From contig NZ_JMJJ01000012.1 of the NCBI RefSeq assembly GCF_000710035.2, positions 1-64,000 of the forward strand: 64,000 bases of DNA, in the 5' to 3' direction. This document shows, piece after piece, positions 58,256 through 64,000 of this stretch. The number at the start of each line of letters is the position of its first letter. The stretch's first letter is position 1. The notes below the pieces were generated by a model. That model searched no databases and was not told where the DNA came from. It saw only the letters and a program-made list of their open reading frames with translations. The translations under genes and the position numbers were made by a program. The DNA is from Pantoea ananatis LMG 2665. Lineage in GTDB: Bacteria; Pseudomonadota; Gammaproteobacteria; Enterobacterales; Enterobacteriaceae.

Positions 58256-58990
58256 ATGAAAAAGCGTTCCCTCTTTGTGGCGGCGATTGCTGCTGCATGT
58301 CTTGTGCTGTCCGGGTGTGGTGCGATGAGTACCGCTATCAAAAAAAGAAATCTTGATGTAAAAACGCAAATGAGTCAGACAGTCTGGCTTGATCCGTCAA
58401 GTAATAAAACCGTTTGGCTGCAGGTGCGCAATACTTCAGATAAAGATATGGGCGACCTGTACGGCCTTATAGGGCAGGATGTTCAGGCTAAAGGCTATAC
58501 CCTCACTTCAAGCCCGGATGCAGCCAACTACTGGATTCAGGTCAACGTACTGAAAGCCGATAAAATGGATTTGCGGGAAGCGCAGGGATTCCTGAACAGC
58601 GGTTATGAAGGTGGCGCAGCTGGAGCAGCACTGGGGGCCGGCATCACAGCTTATAACGGTAATTCAGGCGGCGCTGTTCTGGGGGCTGGCCTTGCAGCAG
58701 GATTGATTGGTATGGCCGCAGATGCGATGGTAGAAGACGTTAACTACACAATGGTAACCGACCTGCAGATTTCAGAGCGCAGTAAAGCAGCTGTCACCAC
58801 CGATAACGTAGCTGCTCTTCGGCAGGGTACATCCGGCATCAAATTGCAGACCAGCAGCGAACAGGGTGACCGAATGAAATATCAGACGCGTGTGGTTTCA
58901 AACGCCAACAAGGTAAACCTTAAATTCGATGATGCCAAACCTGTACTCGAAGCCCAACTGGCAAAATCTGTCGCAGGTATCCTGCCTTAA
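58256..58990 (+). CDS. traT: TraT, surface-exclusion and serum-resistance lipoprotein
   Basis: A 244-residue lipoprotein with lipobox LSGC ([36 protein letters not shown]), followed by the highly conserved TraT body ([26 protein letters not shown]; Gly/Ala-rich [17 protein letters not shown]). TraT is an abundant outer-membrane protein that limits mating-pair formation between donors and protects against complement. Length matches F TraT (244). Confidence 0.96.
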   Translation: MKKRSLFVAAIAAACLVLSGCGAMSTAIKKRNLDVKTQMSQTVWLDPSSNKTVWLQVRNTSDKDMGDLYGLIGQDVQAKGYTLTSSPDAANYWIQVNVLKADKMDLREAQGFLNSGYEGGAAGAALGAGITAYNGNSGGAVLGAGLAAGLIGMAADAMVEDVNYTMVTDLQISERSKAAVTTDNVAALRQGTSGIKLQTSSEQGDRMKYQTRVVSNANKVNLKFDDAKPVLEAQLAKSVAGILP

Positions 58991-59318
58991 TCTGAGTACC
59001 TGTATAGCATTGCTGAGTTCTTTCAGAGTGTTCAAACGCCGACACTGAGAACTCTGCAAAAAGACACGAAACAGGCATACACCCGAGGAAAATAACAGAC
59101 CTTCTTTCCTGGCAACCGGGTGTATGCCGCCCCTTCTGATGACATTCCTGAATTAAAGCACCCGTGTTTTGTAACGGTGCGTTCGTGCCTCATGGCTGAA
59201 CTGGTGACATTTCGCCTCCTCGCGCCGGTTCAGCGGACCCGGCGACTGCGGCGGGCGCTGCATACTCTCAATTTCACCGATGTTTCCTGACTCTCATATC
59301 CCTTAACAAGGAGCTCTT
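58991..59318 (+). other. structured intergenic region after traT, possible small RNA
   Basis: These 328 bases hold no gene but three inverted repeats in a row: a 44-nt imperfect stem-loop (59011-59058), a long stem of GGCATACACCCG (59074-59085) with its perfect complement (59117-59128) and an inner AGGAA/TTCCT pair, and a third (59195-59204 with 59225-59234, one mismatch). The density is unusual for a simple promoter gap and would fit a structured RNA or terminators plus a traD promoter. Confidence 0.45.
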
Positions 59319-59666
59319 ATGCTGCAATTTTCTGGTGTGGTACGCACAGCTGTAACCTGGTTTACCCTGTTCCTCGCCTGGAGTGCGCTGGTGTTATGCC
59401 AGTACGGCCAGCCAATGATTCAGTTCATCATGACGCACAGTGACTTCTTTACATATGATCTGGCCATGCGAAGTACACAAAACGGTCTGATGCCGGAGGG
59501 TATGATCGCCTTTCTGATGGCGCTGCTGACGCTGACGGCCGGCGCCGTGTTGTCGGTACTGACGCTGCTCTGCTGGAATATTTTCTTTGCCGCCTGCGGC
59601 CTGCCTGTTCTGGCTGGATGCTGGCTGCTTAAGCGGACGGGTTTCATCCGCAAAATTCCGGGCTGA
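59319..59666 (+). CDS. small membrane protein between traT and traD
   Basis: A 115-residue protein with two to three membrane helices (AVTWFTLFLAWSALVLCQYG, MIAFLMALLTLTAGAVLSVLTLLCW, FFAACGLPVLAGCWLL) and a basic C-terminus. AAGGAG precedes the start. Not recognised, possibly a second exclusion or TraD-associated protein by position only. Confidence 0.6.
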   Translation: MLQFSGVVRTAVTWFTLFLAWSALVLCQYGQPMIQFIMTHSDFFTYDLAMRSTQNGLMPEGMIAFLMALLTLTAGAVLSVLTLLCWNIFFAACGLPVLAGCWLLKRTGFIRKIPG

Positions 59667-59781
59667 CTCTGTAAACATCTTTGCCGGATGTCCCGGTCCG
59701 GCGCTTCCTTATCCCAGTAACCCTACAACCCGCTCCTTTTAAACGGGGCGGGACACTTCTGCGTGTCTGCCGGAGTTTCCC

Positions 59782-62307
59782 ATGAGTTTTACGCCAAAAA
59801 ATCTTACCCAGGGTGGCCAGATTATGGCTTACCGCCTGCGTATGTTCGCGCAGGTGAGTAACTGGATTTTCCACTGGATGTTACTGTTGTTTATTGCCTC
59901 TACGGCGCTGCTTTTCTGGCTGACCACGCCCGATGACGTGATGCGAAATGGCTTCTGGTACTGGGCTGCATGGCCGACGCATTCGCTGATGGGACTCAGT
60001 CCTGCCAGCGCTACCGCGACCTGGGACATTACCTGGCACTGCGGAGATGGTACGCAACTGTGTAAGGTGAAAATGACGCCAGAGCAGTTGCTCTCCGATG
60101 CCTGGATGCAGGGGATGGGAAATGCCTTTCTGGCCAGCCTCCGTTTTGTGGCCACGGTCTGCGGTACCACAGCATGCCTGCTTTACTGCCTGATTGCCTG
60201 GTACGTAGGGTACAAAGGCAAAAAAGAAACCGAGGATGAGTTTATATCCGGAATGGAGCTTACGGATAACCTCAAAGTTATTAACCAGCTGCTGAAAAAG
60301 GCCGGGGAAAAGTCGGATCTGCAGGTGGCCGGGCTGCACATGGTCCGCAATGCCGAGATCATGAATTACCTGATTCACGGCACCGTCAACGTCGGGAAAT
60401 CCACCATTATCCGTTGGCTGCTTGATTACATCCGCAAGCGGGGTGATCGCGCCATCATTTACGACTCGGGCGGTACGTTTGTCGAAACGCACTACGACGA
60501 ACGCGTGGACAAAATCCTGAACACGCATGACAGACGCTGCGAAAACTGGGTGCTGTGGCGTGAAGGCCGCGAGGTCGTGGATTACGAGAACATGACGGCC
60601 GCGCTGATGCCGGTTGAGGGCGACTCGGACCCGTTCTGGGTGTCCTCATCACGGACCATCTTCAGTGATACGGCCATGCAGTTTGCATCTGACCCGAATC
60701 GCAACATTGAAAAATTCCTGAAAACCCTGCTGTCCATTGACCTGAAAAGCCTGCGTGAATTCCTGAAGAACACGCCCTCGGCCAACCTGGTTGAGGAGAA
60801 AATCGAAAAAACCGCCATCTCGATACGCTCGGTTCTGACCAACTACGCCAAGTCGCTGCGTTACCTGCAGGGGCTCGACAAGGAGGGTAAACCCGAGTTC
60901 AGCATCCGGGAATGGATGACAGAGAAGCAGTATGACAACAGCTGGCTGTTTATTTCCACCACGGCCCGTCACCGTAAATCTGTCCGACCGCTGATAACGA
61001 TGTGGCTTTCGCTGGCCACGCTGTTTATTCAGAGCATGGGCGAGGACAGCAAACGCCGTGTATGGATTATCGGCGATGAAATTCTGGGCCTGCAGAAACT
61101 CCCGGATCTGGGCGAAACGCTGGCCGAGGGCCGTAAGTTCGGTGCCTGTTTTGTACTGGGTATTCAGAACATGCCCCAGCTGATTAACGTCTACGGGCGC
61201 GAGATGGCCAAGTCCATTTTTGACCTGCTGAACACGCGCTTTTACGGCCGTTCACCCAGCGCCGAGGTGGCAAAGATGATCGAGGAGGACCTGGGCCATC
61301 AGCGCCGGCGTGAAGCCCGTGAGCAGAACAGCTTTGGTCTGGCGCAGGAGCGTGACGGTATTTCCATCAGCAAGGACAAGGTCAGGGAGCCGGTTGTTGA
61401 TTATGACCAGATCATGAAGCTGCCCAACCTGCGCTTTTACGTGCGTATGCCGGGCGAGTATCCGGTAGTGAAGCTCAGCCTGAAGTACCGCGAACAGAAG
61501 AAATATCATCCTGCGCTCATCGAGCGCGACTTCAGAGACAACCTCAGTCCTGAACTGGAAAAAATCATCAGCCAGAACGAGCGTGACGCTGTCGGGCTGG
61601 GGCTGCGCTTTCCGACCGGCGATGAAATCCTGGAGGGAACCATACACCCGCCGCTGGCATCCGTTGCTGCTGAGTCAGGGGCGGAAGTCAGGCAGCCTGC
61701 ACCTGTTGCCGCCAGCGTCACGCCTCTGCCTGCACCGGGGCAAAACCCAGTACCCGTCCCTCAAAAAGCCCCGTCAGCGGAACCTGCTGAGATTCTGGCT
61801 GAAAGTCTGCTGCCTGATAACGTCCGGGCATTTCCCGGTCGTGGAGCAGCAGCTTCACGATCTGCACCGGCCGTAAGGCCCGTCGCCCGTCCTGAGCCTG
61901 ACGTGCCGGCAGAAAAAACCGCATCAGTACCGGCAGCGAAAGTAGTTGCCGCGCCCGTACCCCCTAAACCACCGGTCAAAACGACCAGTGCGCTCGACAT
62001 CCTGGCCCGCCGGGCAAATCTGCCTGCCAACACGGATGACTCCGCGACGGCTGAGGAGGGTACGCAGGGCGAAGCGCCAGAGCTGAACATGGTGGCGGAA
62101 AAAGATGATGCAGGGCAGCTCACTGTGCAGACGGCAGGACACAGTAAAGGCGTGCATGACAGCCGGGAGGAGGCCTACGCGGACCAGTACCGGCAGGCAA
62201 ACTACCGCATGGCTGACGATGAAAAAAACATCCTGCACCACCGTGAAGATTACGAGGCCTGGCAGGAAATGGGCGAACATCATGACCACGGAGATTATGA
62301 GCGATGA
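59782..62307 (+). CDS. traD: TraD, type IV coupling protein
   Basis: An 841-residue coupling ATPase. Two N-terminal membrane helices (WIFHWMLLLFIASTALLFWL and ASLRFVATVCGTTACLLYCLIAWYVG), Walker A GTVNVGKSTIIRW near residue 200 (Asn-Val in place of the more usual Gly-x), Walker B RVWIIGDEILGL near residue 428, and a long Pro/Ala-rich tail (residues about 620-760) ending in an acidic His-rich stretch that by analogy with F contacts TraM. It overlaps the start of traI by ATGA at 62304. F TraD has about 717 residues; the tail is longer here. Confidence 0.95.
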   Translation: MSFTPKNLTQGGQIMAYRLRMFAQVSNWIFHWMLLLFIASTALLFWLTTPDDVMRNGFWYWAAWPTHSLMGLSPASATATWDITWHCGDGTQLCKVKMTPEQLLSDAWMQGMGNAFLASLRFVATVCGTTACLLYCLIAWYVGYKGKKETEDEFISGMELTDNLKVINQLLKKAGEKSDLQVAGLHMVRNAEIMNYLIHGTVNVGKSTIIRWLLDYIRKRGDRAIIYDSGGTFVETHYDERVDKILNTHDRRCENWVLWREGREVVDYENMTAALMPVEGDSDPFWVSSSRTIFSDTAMQFASDPNRNIEKFLKTLLSIDLKSLREFLKNTPSANLVEEKIEKTAISIRSVLTNYAKSLRYLQGLDKEGKPEFSIREWMTEKQYDNSWLFISTTARHRKSVRPLITMWLSLATLFIQSMGEDSKRRVWIIGDEILGLQKLPDLGETLAEGRKFGACFVLGIQNMPQLINVYGREMAKSIFDLLNTRFYGRSPSAEVAKMIEEDLGHQRRREAREQNSFGLAQERDGISISKDKVREPVVDYDQIMKLPNLRFYVRMPGEYPVVKLSLKYREQKKYHPALIERDFRDNLSPELEKIISQNERDAVGLGLRFPTGDEILEGTIHPPLASVAAESGAEVRQPAPVAASVTPLPAPGQNPVPVPQKAPSAEPAEILAESLLPDNVRAFPGRGAAASRSAPAVRPVARPEPDVPAEKTASVPAAKVVAAPVPPKPPVKTTSALDILARRANLPANTDDSATAEEGTQGEAPELNMVAEKDDAGQLTVQTAGHSKGVHDSREEAYADQYRQANYRMADDEKNILHHREDYEAWQEMGEHHDHGDYER

Positions 62308-64000
62308 TGACCGTTCGCCCCGGTGGCGTCCGCCCGCCGATGCTGCCAGTTACTACAGCAGCAAAGATAACTACTATTTTCTCGATGACCTGGAAAGTCA
62401 GTGGCTGGGTGAGGGCGCGCGCGAGCTGGGCCTGGAAGGCCCGGTTGACCTGCAGACGTTTACGGACGTGCTGCATGGCAAGCTCCCCAACGGAACGGAG
62501 CTGGGCAAAGAGGTGCAGGGCGCGCACGTCCACCGTCCGGGACATGACCTGACGTTTTCCGCCCCTAAAAGCATCTCCATGCTGATACTGGCCGGAGGCG
62601 ACAAACGCCTGCTGGAGGCACATCACGAGGCGGTGAAAGAGGCGCTGGGGGTGATTGAAAACCTGATAAGCGTGCGCAACACCCGAGACGGTATTACCCG
62701 CATCGAACCGACCGGCAAGATGGTGGCCGCGCTGTTCACGCATGACACCTCGCGCAACCTCGATCCGCAGATTCACACCCACGCCGTTGTGGTGAACGCC
62801 ACTGAACATGAAGGCAAATGGAAAGCCCTGTCCACCGACTACATCCACGGAACCGGGTTCATTGAGACGATTTACAAACACCAGGTGAAGTTTGGCCAGA
62901 TTTACCGCAGTTCTCTGAAGGGAAAAACCGAAGCGCTGGGTTATGAAACGGAGCTGACCGGCGGACCGCATGGCCTCTGGGAGGTTAAAGGCTTTACCGA
63001 AACCGTACTGGAAGAGTTCTCTTCACGGCACAGGGAAATTCATGGCAGCGTGGGGGAAGATGCCAGCCTGAAAAGCCGTGATGTGGCCGCGCTCGACACG
63101 CGCCAGCGTAAACAGTCGCTTGACCGCTACGGTGAAGGCGACACCCTGCCGGCAAAGAGTCCTGACGACGTCGCGAGGCACGGGCCTGACGGGGTTTCAC
63201 CGGAACGTGGCATAAAGGTGGAAAGCGCAGTTCAGCAGCCAGAGTCCGGACAGGCAGAGGTGGTCAGCGGCAAAAACGCGGAAATCCCGGTTAAGACCCC
63301 TGCATCCGATTCCACAGAAAGGCACACGGACGTTCAGCAGAAAGCTGGTCCGCACGCAGACGCTGCCGGTAAGGCTGCGCCGGAACCGGAGCAGGCAGGG
63401 ACGGCTGAGAAGACCGTCACCGCAGCGCCGGACAAAGCGGAGCCGGTCGATACGGGACCGGCACGGGACATCTCTGCCCCCGGCAATGAGCCGATTGTCA
63501 AACCTGAAACCGAAAGGGGCCGCAGTCGCCTGCAGGCGCGCTGGCAGCGGCAGATGGACGATCTGGGCTTTGACATTAAACAGGTCGTCAGCGATGCCCG
63601 GGCGCGTGAGACTGTGCAGTCCGGCCCTGAAGCTCCCCTGCGCACCGATGCCACAGAGGCCGTCCGGGAAGCCATTTCCGTACTGAGCGACAGCCAGACC
63701 CGCTTTACGTATGGCGATCTGCTGGTGACTGCCTTCAGCGCAGGGCAGCACGAAGAGAAAATCCCCGATCTGAAACGCGCCCTGGATAAGGTGATCAGCA
63801 GTGGCGAACTGGTGCCGCTGGATGCGGACAAGGGCGTATTCACCTCCCGCATACACCTGCTTGACGAACTGTCGCTGCAGTCTGTTGCGGGCAGTGCGGT
63901 CAGAGAAAACGTGGTGGCCAGCTTTCGCGCGCCGAAAGAGCCGGTGCCCGCCCGCTTTGAGAAAGCGATGCAGGCACCGGTGGCCATCCTCAATGCCCCT
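62297..64000 (+). CDS. traI: TraI relaxase-helicase, N-terminal part, with a frame problem at its start (runs off window)
   Basis: The frame from about 62339 to the window end encodes the MOBF relaxase: SYYSSKDNYYFLDD (catalytic tyrosines), HRPGHDLTFSAPKSISML, FTHDTSRNLDPQIHTHAVVVN (the three-His metal site), then VGEDASLKSRDVAALDTRQRKQS. After this, about 138 extra Pro/Glu/Ala-rich residues (nt 63124-63538) precede the first helicase-like domain (ARWQRQMDDLGFD onward). In this frame the only starts are ATG 62297 or 62282, giving MSDDDRSPRW before the tyrosines, with poor ribosome spacing. The expected start, ATG 62304 (ATGA overlap with traD, GGAG 10 nt upstream), reads MMTVRP in another frame; one missing base in 62316-62338 would join the two. 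Confidence 0.88.
   Translation, partial: MSDDDRSPRWRPPADAASYYSSKDNYYFLDDLESQWLGEGARELGLEGPVDLQTFTDVLHGKLPNGTELGKEVQGAHVHRPGHDLTFSAPKSISMLILAGGDKRLLEAHHEAVKEALGVIENLISVRNTRDGITRIEPTGKMVAALFTHDTSRNLDPQIHTHAVVVNATEHEGKWKALSTDYIHGTGFIETIYKHQVKFGQIYRSSLKGKTEALGYETELTGGPHGLWEVKGFTETVLEEFSSRHREIHGSVGEDASLKSRDVAALDTRQRKQSLDRYGEGDTLPAKSPDDVARHGPDGVSPERGIKVESAVQQPESGQAEVVSGKNAEIPVKTPASDSTERHTDVQQKAGPHADAAGKAAPEPEQAGTAEKTVTAAPDKAEPVDTGPARDISAPGNEPIVKPETERGRSRLQARWQRQMDDLGFDIKQVVSDARARETVQSGPEAPLRTDATEAVREAISVLSDSQTRFTYGDLLVTAFSAGQHEEKIPDLKRALDKVISSGELVPLDADKGVFTSRIHLLDELSLQSVAGSAVRENVVASFRAPKEPVPARFEKAMQAPVAILNAP

Overview
The window is part of a large F-type conjugative plasmid from an enterobacterium. 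The evidence is an F-family transfer operon in F order, an F-like oriT with a recognisable nic motif, a leading region carrying psiB/psiA, and a MucAB/UmuDC-like SOS operon. The pilin sequence resembles that of the pED208 (IncFV) branch more than F itself. The exact host cannot be read from the sequence, but an Erwiniaceae/Yersiniaceae/Enterobacteriaceae plasmid fits. No replication initiator, rRNA, tRNA, CRISPR array or intact IS element was seen.

Layout: (1) 1-337 is the start of a ResD-like tyrosine recombinase running off the left edge. (2) 616-6166 is a defence island: a SIR2-HerA pair whose SIR2 gene is frameshifted, then a retron (structured ncRNA, reverse transcriptase, ATPase-TOPRIM/OLD effector). 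(3) 6371-9328 holds two stacked partition systems, a ParA/small-ParB type flanked on both sides by TTGC(T/A)GCAA-type repeats, and an actin-type ParM/ParR with 11-bp phased repeats. (4) 9991-11824 is an SOS-regulated error-prone polymerase operon with a LexA box and a 20-codon leader ORF. (5) 12120-15805 is a three-gene cassette not recognised as any known system; its last protein has a restriction-endonuclease-like N-terminus. This is the best candidate for an undescribed system. (6) 16289-28177 is the leading region: orphan methylase, KlcA/ArdB antirestriction protein, two DUF1380 paralogues, DUF905, a ParB-like protein, PsiB, PsiA, a methylase-like protein, DUF932 and small unknowns. They are separated by GC-rich gaps that nearly all carry a stable hairpin. 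(7) 28205-29589 carries a lytic transglycosylase and oriT. (8) 29590 to the right edge is the transfer region: TraM, a reversed TraY-like regulator, then traA, L, E, K, B, V, C, trbI, traW, U, trbC, traN, F, trbB, traH, G, S, T, D and the first part of traI.

How it works together: TraM, the TraY-like protein and probably IHF bind arrays beside nic, and TraI would cut the minus strand between 28946 and 28947. The minus strand then leaves towards lower coordinates, so the leading region enters the recipient first, and there its strand is the template strand for the leading genes. Antirestriction, methylation and SOS-inhibition functions can therefore act early. TraA to TraG plus TrbB/TrbC/TrbI build the pilus and type IV channel, TraD couples DNA to it, and TraS and TraT prevent redundant mating. 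Two blocks of non-canonical genes sit inside the operon, between traB and traV (with an RfaH/NusG-like antiterminator) and between traW and traU. Partition, SOS mutagenesis and defence genes serve vertical maintenance.
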